DNA of 6,682 nt. Source: Acidimicrobiaceae bacterium. GTDB taxonomy: Bacteria > Actinomycetota > Acidimicrobiia > Acidimicrobiales > Ilumatobacteraceae. Positions 1 to 6,173 of the stretch are shown here, in pieces. Location of the stretch: positions 1 to 6,682 of the forward strand of contig VFMC01000155.1 in NCBI GenBank assembly GCA_006515795.1, read 5' to 3'. The position numbers and the translations under genes are program-made. Under the pieces are notes generated by a model. The model worked only from the letters and a program-made list of their open reading frames with translations, was not told the DNA's origin and did not search any database. Within the stretch, counting starts at the first letter, position 1. The number at the start of each line of letters is the position of its first letter.

Positions 1-155
1 CAGGACGCCGCGATGGTTGAGGACGCCGGCGGTCCTCCGAGCCGCTGTTATACGGGTGATCCACGGGTCCTGCTGTGGTGTCATCGAAGCTGTCACGAAC
101 GGAAAGGCATATGCGCGGCCTTCGCGCAGACAATGCGCGGTCGACCGAGAATGTC

Positions 156-184
156 TTGAAATGAAACCATCCGGTCGGTATAAT
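156..184 (+). promoter_or_regulatory. Sigma70-type promoter of the tetR-GNAT operon
   Basis: A -35 box TTGAAA (156-161) and a perfect -10 box TATAAT (179-184) are separated by exactly 17 bases. This is the best promoter in the window. The expected transcription start, 6-7 bases after the -10, falls on or beside the ATG at 191, so the transcript is probably leaderless. If the later ATG at 233 is used instead, the leader would be about 42 bases. The spacer holds a TetR-like palindrome. The call rests on sequence match alone. Confidence 0.75.
163..182. promoter_or_regulatory. TetR-type operator palindrome inside the promoter
   Basis: This is a 20-base imperfect palindrome centred between 172 and 173, with the pattern A-x-ACC-xx-CCGG-xx-GGT-x-T; 12 of 20 positions are symmetric. 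The right half reads CCGGTCGGT and the left half differs from perfect symmetry at two inner positions. It fills the spacer and overlaps the -10 box, so a bound dimer would block RNA polymerase. TetR regulators, including gamma-butyrolactone-receptor relatives, often bind palindromes with ACC...GGT arms. Autorepression by the TetR gene that follows is inferred. Confidence 0.55.
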
Positions 185-190
185 ATCAGC

Positions 191-871
191 ATGGTTGGTG
201 GTCTGACGGACCAGGTGCAGCGGAAGCGCCCGATGCAGGCTCGAGCCGAGCGAACCCGTGAGACGATCCTCGACTGCGCTGCGGCAGCGTTTGCCCGCGG
301 CGGGTATGAGGGCACCTCGCTGAACGACGTCGTTCGCGAGAGCGGGCTCACGAAGGGCGCGTTCTACTTCCACTTCGGTTCCAAGGAGGAGTTGGCGCTG
401 GCTACGTTCCGGTACAAGCAGCGACAATTGCTCGATCGTGCCACCGCCGAGACAGACGAGCAGCCCGACGCGCTCGCCCAACTCGCGGCTGTGCTGCGTA
501 CTCGCGTACGTCTCTACGTCGAAGATCCCTCGGCTCGCTGCGTTCTGCGCATCGGAGCAGAACTCGGTGCGACCGCCGGCCCTGGGGCGGCGGAGTTCGC
601 CTCGTTCCATGAGACCACGATCAACATGTTCGCGGACATCGTGCGCCGGGGCCGGCGAGAAGGGATCATCAGGGCTGATCTCGATCCTCACATCACCGGC
701 GAGGCGATCCTCGCTGCGGTCGTGGGCACCGACAGGATCTCTCGCATCCTCGCGAACGGCGCCGACATCGAGCGACGCACCGACGCCCTGATCGACCTGC
801 TCGTCCACGGCATTGCCTGCGACACCCCAGCGTCCCGACAGGACGCAATCACGAAAGGTGACCCACAATGA
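191..871 (+). CDS. TetR/AcrR-family transcriptional regulator
   Basis: This is a one-component DNA-binding repressor of 226 aa from the ATG at 191. The N-terminal helix-turn-helix is clear: QARAERTRETIL opens helix 1, followed by GGYEGTSLNDVVRESGLTKG and AFYFHFGSKEELA, the standard TetR recognition helix and helix-4 pattern. The N-terminal region most resembles gamma-butyrolactone-receptor-like TetR proteins. The C-terminal ligand domain (about residues 70-215) is divergent and its ligand cannot be read. The open frame extends upstream to 17, but the promoter at 156-184 excludes those starts. ATG 191 fits a leaderless start; ATG 233 (212 aa, with GGAAG upstream) is the alternative. The stop overlaps the next ATG by four bases (ATGA), so the acetyltransferase is probably co-transcribed, translationally coupled and under its control. 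Confidence 0.9.
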   Translation: MVGGLTDQVQRKRPMQARAERTRETILDCAAAAFARGGYEGTSLNDVVRESGLTKGAFYFHFGSKEELALATFRYKQRQLLDRATAETDEQPDALAQLAAVLRTRVRLYVEDPSARCVLRIGAELGATAGPGAAEFASFHETTINMFADIVRRGRREGIIRADLDPHITGEAILAAVVGTDRISRILANGADIERRTDALIDLLVHGIACDTPASRQDAITKGDPQ

Positions 872-1845
872 CCAGCACCGACACGACGCGACGCCACACC
901 CCGATCACCGTCGCACCTCTCGAGGAGGTCGACCTCCCCGAGGCCGACGCTGTGTTCCGGCTTGCGTTCGGCACGATGCTGGGTCTGCCCGACCCAGCCC
1001 GGTTCGCCGAGGGCACGCAGATGATCCGCAGCCGCTGGCTGGCCGACCCCTCAGGTGCCTTCAAGGCTGTCGTCGAAGGAGAGATCGTCGGTTCGGCGTT
1101 CACCACCCGATGGGGCAGCTACGCCGGATTCGGCCCACTCACCGTCCGTCCCGACTTCTGGGACAAAGGCGTCGGTTCACGGCTGTGGGAGGCGCGCCTA
1201 CCGCTCCTCGAACTCTGGGGCATCACCGATGCGTCCCTGTTCACTTCGTCAGAGAGCACCAAGCACGTGCACCTCTATCAAAAGTTCGGATTCTGGCCGC
1301 GCTTTCTCACCGCGCTCACGGACAAGATGCTCACCAGTTCGTTGAGCCTCGACGCCAGCGATCCCGCCGAGACACTCTCTTCGCTTGCGGCCGCCATGCA
1401 GGATCAGGCACTGCGCGAGTGCGGCGCCCTGGCCGACGCGATCTACCCTGGCCTCGACCTCACGCGGGAGATCAGGGCCGTCACCGACCGGCGCATCGGT
1501 GACGTCGTGCTCCTTCGCGAAGCCGGCAGCATCGCGGGGTTCGCCGTCTGCCACGCGGGCACCGGATCCGAGACCGGTCCGGGCACCTGCTACATCAAGT
1601 TCGCTGCCGCCCGGCCGGGGGCCGCTGCGCATCGGTTTGGTCTCCTCCTTGACCGATGTGAGAACTACGCCCGGTCACGGGATCTGGCGCGGCTCGAGGT
1701 CGGTATCAACCTCGCCTGCCACGACGCCTACCGACTCCTGACCGCGCGTGGTCATCGCACCTATCGCCAAGGCGTCGCGATGCACTGGCGGAACCAACCA
1801 GGGTTCAGCCGGCCCGACTCCTTCGTTCTCCACGACGGTCGGTGA
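868..1845 (+). CDS. Tandem-domain GNAT-family acetyltransferase
   Basis: This 325-aa protein belongs to the GCN5-related N-acetyltransferases, which move an acetyl group from acetyl-CoA to an amine. The N-terminal domain (about 12-150) has the core signature: strand FGPLTVRPDFW followed by the acetyl-CoA loop DKGVGS (99-104), then HLYQKFGFWP (135-144), the usual motif-B ending. The C-terminal half (about 205-308) looks like a second, degenerate GNAT domain: GSIAGFAVCHAG resembles a strand pair, and NLACHDAYRLLTARGHRTYR resembles motif B, but no clear Q/RxxGxG/A loop is present. That half may be structural or may bind substrate. The ATG overlaps the tetR stop, with AAAGG at 854-858 as ribosome-binding site. 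The substrate is unknown; linkage to tetR suggests inducible detoxification of a small molecule. The gene ends convergently with the toxin-antitoxin patch. Confidence 0.85.
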   Translation: MTSTDTTRRHTPITVAPLEEVDLPEADAVFRLAFGTMLGLPDPARFAEGTQMIRSRWLADPSGAFKAVVEGEIVGSAFTTRWGSYAGFGPLTVRPDFWDKGVGSRLWEARLPLLELWGITDASLFTSSESTKHVHLYQKFGFWPRFLTALTDKMLTSSLSLDASDPAETLSSLAAAMQDQALRECGALADAIYPGLDLTREIRAVTDRRIGDVVLLREAGSIAGFAVCHAGTGSETGPGTCYIKFAAARPGAAAHRFGLLLDRCENYARSRDLARLEVGINLACHDAYRLLTARGHRTYRQGVAMHWRNQPGFSRPDSFVLHDGR

Positions 1846-1898
1846 CCCGCCCGATCGCTGGCAGCCGTCGTTCCGGCTACCACCCGCAGTCGCGGTCG

Positions 1899-2048
1899 CT
1901 GGTTCGACGCGTACCACGCTGGTCGACTGCCGAGCCGGTGGTACCGCCCGTCACCCCGAGGCGGGTCGCGAGTCGGGCCTTGATGCCAGAATCGTCCGGC
2001 GAGCTTGCGTGGCGCGATCGCCGAGACCTGGTCGGCGCGGAGCGTCAG
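1899..2048 (-). pseudogene. Remnant of a RES-domain toxin (MbcT/ParT type)
   Basis: Directly after the MbcA-type antitoxin, read in the frame beginning CTG at 2048, about 50 residues resemble the N-terminal part of RES toxins: a start-like TLRADQVSAIAPRKL, then AGRFWHQGPT, then GDGRYHRLGSRPAWYASNQ. Intact RES toxins degrade or ADP-ribosylate NAD-related targets and are well over 100 residues long. Here similarity stops at about 1899, and the frame then runs as low-complexity Arg/Pro sequence to a stop at 1761-1763, antisense to the 3' end of the acetyltransferase gene. The later regions carrying the conserved Glu and Ser of the RES motif are missing. No ATG, GTG or TTG opens the frame nearby. 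CTG at 2046-2048 sits where an ATGA overlap with the antitoxin stop would be expected. Identification is from recalled family patterns, so moderate certainty. Confidence 0.6.
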
Positions 2049-2392
2049 ACGTACGCCCCGTCCACGAAGCTGTGCGCGGCCTGGCTCACTTCGTCGACTC
2101 GACCCTCGGAGAGCAGGTCGATCGGGCGCGCGCTCTCGAGCAGTCGATTGCGAGCGTGAAGCCACTGGCCAACGCCACGCTCGGTGAGCGAGTCGGCGAG
2201 CACCAGGACGATGTCGCGGAGGTCCTGGAGTCGGTCGTAGGACTCAGCGTGAATCCCACCCGTCTTCCACCCGCGTACCGCACGATCGGACACTTGCGTG
2301 GCCGCGGCGACGTCGCGCTGGGACACTCCGAAGGATCGAAGTGCGACGACGATCTCGTCAGGCTCCACCGCTCGGTCGAGGGTCGTGACCAT
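2045..2392 (-). CDS. MbcA/ParS/Xre-type antitoxin
   Basis: This 115-aa antitoxin belongs to the family that neutralises RES-domain toxins and represses its own operon. Residues about 13-43 form a helix-turn-helix (VSQRDVAAATQVSDRAVRGW). The C-terminal part carries the toxin-binding domain (DUF2384 type): VGQWLHARNRLLESARPIDL, then LLSEGRVDEVSQAAHSFVDG, ending GAYV, which matches the family pattern W-x-N-x-L-x-x-x-RPxDLL-x-x-GR up to the C-terminus. The frame extends upstream to 2581, but ATG 2392 is chosen because AGGAG (2398-2402) lies 5 bases before it. Its normal partner would follow immediately on the same strand, but only a truncated RES remnant is there. The gene therefore looks like an orphan antitoxin. 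It may act only as a DNA-binding protein or protect against RES toxins encoded elsewhere. Confidence 0.85.
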   Translation of the reverse strand: MVTTLDRAVEPDEIVVALRSFGVSQRDVAAATQVSDRAVRGWKTGGIHAESYDRLQDLRDIVLVLADSLTERGVGQWLHARNRLLESARPIDLLSEGRVDEVSQAAHSFVDGAYV

Positions 2393-2446
2393 AGGTTCTC
2401 CTGAGTCTCGCGATGGTTCCGGACTTACTTCCTGTTTCACTTCCGC

Positions 2447-2475
2447 ACGATACGCCAGAGTCGTGCGCTCGGCAA
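2447..2475 (-). promoter_or_regulatory. Promoter of the MbcA-type antitoxin gene
   Basis: Read on the minus strand, a -35 box TTGCCG (2475-2470) and a -10 box TATCGT (2452-2447) are separated by 17 bases. Each box matches consensus at four or more positions. Transcription would begin near 2440, giving a leader of about 48 bases with the AGGAG site. The leader carries GGAAGT twice, 12 bases apart (2444-2439 and 2432-2427), a possible binding site for the HTH antitoxin. The promoter lies in the 118-base gap after vapC, so this gene need not depend on vapBC transcription. Confidence 0.5.
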
Positions 2476-2510
2476 CCCGCCGAGAGGTCAGGCCTGAAGA
2501 GAAGTGCGGT

Positions 2511-2897
2511 TCAGACCCGAACGACATCGAGGCCGGCAAGCTCGGGGTAGTCGGCGTCCTGTGTGACGATCGGTACTCCAAGGGCGAGCGCTGTCGCCGC
2601 GATCCATGAGTCGTTCACCGGCATGCGGAGTCCGCGATCGCGTAGAAGGATTCGAAGCCGCGCCCACGCATCGGCGACGCTTTCGTCGACGGGTATCGGT
2701 TGGAGCTCCAGTGCTCGCATCAGAGTGCTGAGGCGGCGGTCTCGAATGTTGACTTCGACGGCGGCGAGAACGCCGGCTCTGAGTTCTCCGATCGTGATGA
2801 TCGAGACGGCGATCTCGTCGGGCAGGCGGGTGACGTCAAGTGCTCGTCCGGTCTCTGCCGCGATGAAGATGCTGGTGTCGACTAGTCCTCTGGTCAC
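2511..2897 (-). CDS. vapC: PIN-domain toxin VapC
   Basis: This 128-aa PIN-domain protein is a predicted Mg2+-dependent ribonuclease of the VapC toxin group, members of which cleave tRNA or rRNA when their antitoxin is lost. The expected acidic residues are in place: D7 in GLVDTSIFIA, E38 in ITIGELRAG, D96 in VNDSWIAATALALG, and D114/D116 in IVTQDADYPEL. Length is typical and nothing appears broken. The GTG start at 2897 is chosen because GTGA overlaps the stop of the antitoxin gene (shared 2894-2897), the classic arrangement for stoichiometric coupling. The frame also runs upstream to 3011, but those residues are Arg/Pro-rich and antisense-like. It ends 118 bases before the MbcA-type antitoxin. 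The RNA target cannot be predicted. Confidence 0.9.
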   Translation of the reverse strand: MTRGLVDTSIFIAAETGRALDVTRLPDEIAVSIITIGELRAGVLAAVEVNIRDRRLSTLMRALELQPIPVDESVADAWARLRILLRDRGLRMPVNDSWIAATALALGVPIVTQDADYPELAGLDVVRV

Positions 2898-3148
2898 AAG
2901 GGCGGGAGCTCGTCGGTCGTGTCGGGAGCAAGCTGGCGGAGTTCGGTGTGGAGTTCGGCGTCGGCTTGATGGGTGAGTACGCGGCGGGCGAACTCGGCGC
3001 GTTTCATCCACCGACCTTCTCGAGCGATGGAGCGAAGTTCGGCCACTTCTCGACCGTCGACAGCGATCGTGATGACTTCGCCGGCGTCGACGCGGTCGAG
3101 CAGTGCTCGGGTGTGGTTCCGAAGTTCGCGAGAGGCGACTGCAGCCAT
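2894..3148 (-). CDS. vapB: Phd/YefM-family antitoxin of the VapC module
   Basis: This 84-aa antitoxin combines DNA binding and toxin inhibition. The Phd/YefM signature spans residues 5-38: ASRELRNHTRALLDRVDAGE followed by VITIAVDGREVAEL. The C-terminal half (about 44-84, including RWMKRAEFARRVL) is more variable, as expected for a flexible toxin-binding tail. ATG 3148 has no evident Shine-Dalgarno sequence, but a -10 box ends 7 bases upstream, so leaderless translation from the 5' end is likely. The vapC GTG overlaps its stop. The module lies 49 bases after nfnB on the same strand and has its own promoter and operator in that gap. Autorepression with VapC through the palindrome at 3159-3174 is inferred from how the family works. 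Confidence 0.9.
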   Translation of the reverse strand: MAAVASRELRNHTRALLDRVDAGEVITIAVDGREVAELRSIAREGRWMKRAEFARRVLTHQADAELHTELRQLAPDTTDELPPL

Positions 3149-3155
3149 GTAGCCA

Positions 3156-3185
3156 AGTGTAGCACTGTTGCTACGAACGAGTCAC
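3156..3185 (-). promoter_or_regulatory. vapBC promoter, probably leaderless
   Basis: On the minus strand there is a -10 box TACACT (3161-3156) preceded by TGC, an extended -10. A -35-like GTGACT (3185-3180) lies 18 bases upstream. The predicted transcription start is at 3148-3149, on the ATG itself. This matches the lack of a ribosome-binding site. It overlaps the palindrome at 3159-3174, which would let a bound repressor cover the -10. Confidence 0.6.
3159..3174. promoter_or_regulatory. Palindromic operator of vapBC
   Basis: A perfect 6-base inverted repeat GTAGCA-N4-TGCTAC straddles the upstream edge of the -10 box. A further half-site GTAGCC lies at 3149-3154, directly before the start codon, so two spaced binding units are possible. 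Phd-family antitoxins, alone or with their toxin, bind short palindromes at their own promoters. The assignment to this antitoxin is inferred from position. Confidence 0.55.
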
Positions 3186-3197
3186 GCACACCATTGA

Positions 3198-4607
3198 TCA
3201 CAACTGGTGGAGGTAGGAGTCGATTTCGCCGGCGATGCGCTTGCCGTCGCCCATCGCCAGGATCACCGTGGCCGAGCCGCGCACGATGTCGCCACCGGCG
3301 TACACGCCGGGCAGGTTGGTCATGCCGTGCTCGTCGGCGGCGAGGTATCCACGCTCGGTCAGGGCCAGGTCCGGTGATGACGACGTGAGCAGGGGGTTGG
3401 CGCGCGTGCCGACGGCGACGACCACGGTGTCGCAGGGAATGACCCGCTCCGATCTCTCGATCGGCACTGGTGCTCGCCGGCCCGACCCGTCAGGCTCGCC
3501 GAGCTCGGTGTCGACGCACCGCAAACCGGTGACCCAGCGATCGCCGTCACCCTCGATGGCGACCGGGCTCACCTGGAACTCGAAGGACACGCCCTCCTCC
3601 TCGGCGTGGTGCACCTCTTCGGCGCGCGCCGGCATCTCGGGGCGGTTGCGCCGGTAGACGATCGTCGCTCTGCTGGCGCCGAGACGGCGTGCGGTGCGCA
3701 CGGCGTCGATGGCCACGTTGCCTCCACCGATCACGACCACGCTGTCGCCGTGCAGGACCGGGGTGTCGGCGTCGGGGAAGGCGTAGGCCTGCATCAGGTT
3801 CACCCGGGTGAGGTACTCGTTGGCCGTGTAGACGCCCTTCAGGCCTTCGCCGGGCACGCCGAGGAACATCGGCAGACCCGCACCGACCGAGATGAACACG
3901 GCGTCGAACCGGTCGCGCAGGTCGTCGAGCGTGCAAGTGCGCCCGATCACCACGTTGCACTCGATGTGCACTCCGAGGCCAACGAGGCGGTGCACCTCGT
4001 TCTCCACGATCTCGTTCGGCAGCCGAAACTCAGGGATGCCGTAGGACAGCACGCCACCCGGCAGATGCAGGGCCTCGTAGATCGTCACATCGTGACCGCG
4101 ACGCGCCAGCTCGCCAGCGGCCGTCAGGCCACCGGGGCCCGCCCCGACGATGGCCACGCTCCGTCCCGAAGGGTGGAGCGGCGGCGATTCATCGTGCAGG
4201 TTGCCCCTGGCCCAGTCGGCGACGAATCGTTCCAGGTGACCGATGGCCACCGGCGCGCCCTTGCGGCCCCTCACGCACGCCGCCTCGCACTGGTGCTCCT
4301 GCGGACACACCCGCCCGGTCACCGCTGGAAGGGCGTTGTCGATGAGGAGGGAGTGCGCCGCGCCGGCGAGGTCGCCGTCTTCGATGCACCTGATGAACGT
4401 GGGGATGTCGACCATCACCGGACAACCCTCGACGCACGTGGCCCGCTTGCACGCCAGGCATCGTTGCGCCTCGAGCATCGCCAGGCGCTCAGTGAACCCG
4501 AGGTTGACCTCATCGAAGGTTGCCGATCGCTGCTTCGGGTCACGGGTCGGCATCTCCTGACGGCCGATGGTGAGACGCTCGCGCTTGGAGAGCGGTTCTC
4601 CGCTCAC
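3198..4607 (-). CDS. nfnB: NfnB/SudA-type flavoprotein subunit (GltD-like, FAD, [4Fe-4S])
   Basis: This 469-aa large subunit of an NADH-dependent ferredoxin:NADP+ oxidoreductase (Nfn) is often annotated as glutamate synthase small chain homologue or sulfide dehydrogenase subunit. N-terminal iron-sulfur region: C50, C53, C58, C62 (RCLACKRATCVEGCPV) and C101, C107, C111 (CPQEHQCEAAC), consistent with two [4Fe-4S] clusters. The FAD-binding motif is VAIVGAGPGG (151-160); the NAD(P)H motif is VIGGGNVAID (292-301), followed by YRRNRPEMP, whose arginines suggest an NADP(H) phosphate site. The C-terminal FAD segment is GVYAGGDIVRGSATVI (434-449). The GTG at 4607 gives a normal length and overlaps the nfnA stop (GTGA). 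A true glutamate synthase is unlikely because the partner is a ferredoxin reductase-type subunit, not a GltB. The physiological direction cannot be read from sequence. Confidence 0.88.
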   Translation of the reverse strand: MSGEPLSKRERLTIGRQEMPTRDPKQRSATFDEVNLGFTERLAMLEAQRCLACKRATCVEGCPVMVDIPTFIRCIEDGDLAGAAHSLLIDNALPAVTGRVCPQEHQCEAACVRGRKGAPVAIGHLERFVADWARGNLHDESPPLHPSGRSVAIVGAGPGGLTAAGELARRGHDVTIYEALHLPGGVLSYGIPEFRLPNEIVENEVHRLVGLGVHIECNVVIGRTCTLDDLRDRFDAVFISVGAGLPMFLGVPGEGLKGVYTANEYLTRVNLMQAYAFPDADTPVLHGDSVVVIGGGNVAIDAVRTARRLGASRATIVYRRNRPEMPARAEEVHHAEEEGVSFEFQVSPVAIEGDGDRWVTGLRCVDTELGEPDGSGRRAPVPIERSERVIPCDTVVVAVGTRANPLLTSSSPDLALTERGYLAADEHGMTNLPGVYAGGDIVRGSATVILAMGDGKRIAGEIDSYLHQL

Positions 4608-5476
4608 GCCATGCCCCGGCAGACGTGGCTCGCAGCCACCCGTTCGGCCTGGCCGTAGGTGCTCAGCCGATCGGACAGTTCGTCGAAGTCGACGCCATGG
4701 GCGTCGAACTCCGGACCGTCGACGCAGGCGAAGCGCATCTCCCCGTCGACAGTCACCCGACACCCGCCACACATGCCGGTGCCGTCGACCATGATCGGGT
4801 TGAGCGAAACGATCGTTCGAACCCCGAGCCGTTGGGTTGCGGCGGCGACGGCGCCCATCATCGACACCGGTCCGGCGGCATAGACGACGTCGACAGACCG
4901 CGTCGCCAGAAGGTCGCTGAGCGCATCGGTGACCACTCCGGCCCGCCCCGCGCTGCCGTCGTCGGTGCACACCACCAACTCGGCGAACGAAGCGAACTCC
5001 GCCGCGAACAGCACGCCTTCGCTGGTGCGGGCACCCACCACCGTGATCACCTCAGCGCCGAGCTCGGTGAGTCGGCGAGCGATCGGGAAGATCACGGCCG
5101 CGCCGACGCCGCCGGCCACGCACACCGCAGTGCCCTCGGTGACGAGGTCGCTCGGCCGGCCGAGCGGACCGACGACGTCTTGGATGCGGTCTCCGGGAGC
5201 GAGTGCCACCAGATCGGACGTGCTCTTGCCGACCGCCTGGATGACGAGCACGATCGTTCCCTGTGCCGAGTCGCTCTCGGCGATCGTGAGCGGGATGCGT
5301 TCGGCGCCAGGACCTAGGCGGACGATGACGAACTGACCGGGCTGGCGAACCGCAGCTACCAGTGGAGCCACGACCACCAACCTGTGCACATCTGCGGTCA
5401 GCTTCGTGTTGGACACCACCTCGTGCCCTTTAGCCCTCGTAGCGCTCGTCGTGCTCGGGGTTCGTTCGTCAGTCAT
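4604..5476 (-). CDS. nfnA: NfnA/SudB-type ferredoxin-NADP reductase subunit (FAD, [2Fe-2S])
   Basis: This 290-aa small subunit pairs with the GltD-like protein. Order of parts: an FAD-binding barrel (about 16-100) with GQFV and RIPLTI (60-65, the RxPLT variant of the flavin motif); a nucleotide-binding domain with CVAGGVGAAVIFPIA (119-133) and VVYAAGPVSMMGAV (197-210); and a C-terminal [2Fe-2S] site with C236, C239 and C251 in MCGGC and FACVDG. D231 in MVDGTGMCGGC lies where the characterised Nfn small subunit uses an Asp as fourth ligand. Known Nfn enzymes couple NADH and reduced ferredoxin oxidation to NADP+ reduction, or run bifurcation in reverse. The ATG at 5476 has GGAG 8 bases upstream; the frame continues to 5875 antisense to the hemerythrin gene, and that part is excluded. 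Its stop overlaps the nfnB GTG, so both are made from one message. Confidence 0.87.
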   Translation of the reverse strand: MTDERTPSTTSATRAKGHEVVSNTKLTADVHRLVVVAPLVAAVRQPGQFVIVRLGPGAERIPLTIAESDSAQGTIVLVIQAVGKSTSDLVALAPGDRIQDVVGPLGRPSDLVTEGTAVCVAGGVGAAVIFPIARRLTELGAEVITVVGARTSEGVLFAAEFASFAELVVCTDDGSAGRAGVVTDALSDLLATRSVDVVYAAGPVSMMGAVAAATQRLGVRTIVSLNPIMVDGTGMCGGCRVTVDGEMRFACVDGPEFDAHGVDFDELSDRLSTYGQAERVAASHVCRGMA

Positions 5477-5506
5477 TGGGCGCGCTCCGTCTTGGCCTCT
5501 GAAGTG

Positions 5507-5535
5507 ATGGTATTGACTGTGCTCGGCTCTGTCCC
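5507..5535 (-). promoter_or_regulatory. Possible nfnAB promoter
   Basis: On the minus strand, GGGACA (5535-5530) and TACCAT (5512-5507) are separated by 17 bases. Each matches the sigma70-type consensus at four of six positions, and TACCAT fits the actinobacterial TAnnnT form. The predicted start near 5500 gives a leader of about 24 bases that holds the GGAG site. The match is weak. No convincing promoter was found for the divergent hemerythrin gene in the same 190-base gap (5477-5666). Confidence 0.3.
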
Positions 5536-5666
5536 GAGTCTTCCGACCCCTTGTCGGCAAGCGTTGGAGGCCGTCGCGCATGACCTTTGGCACTGTCGCC
5601 CGAGCCGGCCGACCTGAAAGATGAGGATTGACGCAACGACGTTCGACGAGACGAAGGGATCCTGCG

Positions 5667-6152
5667 ATGACCAACCAGATCGACGCCATCGAGCTCCTGC
5701 TCCGCGACCACCGGTTGATCGACGGTCTCGCCGAGCGACTCGACGCTGCTGACGATCCCGCCGAGATCCGCCATCTGTTCCTGCGCATCGTCGAGGAGCT
5801 CGCCGCCCATGAGGCTGCGGAGCACGAGGTGGTCTTCCCGGCGTTCAGGGCCGCTCTCGAGAAGACCGACGACACCCTTGCTCAGTGCATCGGCGAGCAC
5901 GAGGAGCTGAACGAGTTGCTCGACGAGATGCGCAGCCTCGCACCCGACTGCTTCGGGTTCACCAAGCGTGGCAGCGCGTTGCTGCTCGATGTCAAGGCCC
6001 ACTTCCTGCGCGAGGAGGAGTCGGTGTTCGCCGACATGAGAGCCTCGTTCAGCCCCGACGAATTGCTACGACTGGGAAGCCGGGCCCTGGCGGCGAAGCA
6101 GCACTCTCCCGCGTTCCCCGACGATCACCCGCACATCGCCGTCGATAGGTGA
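5667..6152 (+). CDS. Hemerythrin HHE-domain protein
   Basis: This 161-aa cytoplasmic four-helix protein carries the hemerythrin HHE cation-binding pattern. Candidate di-iron ligands are H15 (LLRDHRLIDGL), H48 and E52 (ELAAHEAAEHEVVFPAF), H78 (IGEHEELNELL), and H112 with E116 (VKAHFLREEESVF). All helices are present and the length is usual. Members bind oxygen or nitric oxide, sense redox state, or store iron; which applies here cannot be told. The open frame begins at 5628, but ATG 5667 is preferred because AAGGG (5654-5658) lies 8 bases upstream and the family usually begins just before the ...LLxxDHxxID helix. The gene diverges from nfnAB across 190 bases, which could mean shared control, and converges on the AbrB-type antitoxin gene 48 bases away. 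No signal peptide or membrane segment is visible. Confidence 0.88.
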   Translation: MTNQIDAIELLLRDHRLIDGLAERLDAADDPAEIRHLFLRIVEELAAHEAAEHEVVFPAFRAALEKTDDTLAQCIGEHEELNELLDEMRSLAPDCFGFTKRGSALLLDVKAHFLREEESVFADMRASFSPDELLRLGSRALAAKQHSPAFPDDHPHIAVDR

Positions 6153-6173
6153 CGCCGGCGCCGATGCGTGCGC

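Noticed and set aside
1..84. Minus-strand frame from ATG 84 running off the left edge (28 codons, beginning MTPQQDPWITRI), possibly a gene divergent from tetR.
   Set aside because: No ribosome-binding site, several codons rare for this G+C-rich window (ACA, ATA, AGG), no recognisable family and too short to judge.
17..190. Upstream extension of the tetR frame giving a 284-aa protein.
   Set aside because: The residues do not resemble any TetR N-terminus and the strong promoter at 156-184 lies inside the extension.
1944..1964. Inverted repeat CCGCC-N11-GGCGG between convergent genes as a terminator.
   Set aside because: The stem is short, the loop is long, there is no T-run, and it lies within the RES toxin remnant where coding origin explains the sequence.
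1748..2404. Plus-strand open frame of 218 codons across the MbcA-RES region.
   Set aside because: It is antisense to the MbcA-type antitoxin, which has clear family motifs and a good ribosome-binding site. The plus frame shows no recognisable domain.
3606..4658. Plus-strand open frame of 350 codons opposite nfnB.
   Set aside because: It is a shadow of the high G+C nfnB coding sequence, which has complete cofactor motifs on the minus strand; the His/Arg-rich composition is typical of antisense frames.
5522..5538. Inverted repeat CTCGG-N7-CCGAG in the nfnA-hemerythrin gap as an operator or attenuator.
   Set aside because: A five-base stem in G+C-rich DNA is expected by chance. It overlaps only a weak promoter candidate and has no supporting context.
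5469..6002. Minus-strand open frame of 177 codons opposite the hemerythrin gene.
   Set aside because: The hemerythrin frame on the plus strand carries all expected metal ligands and a ribosome-binding site. The minus frame has no recognisable family.
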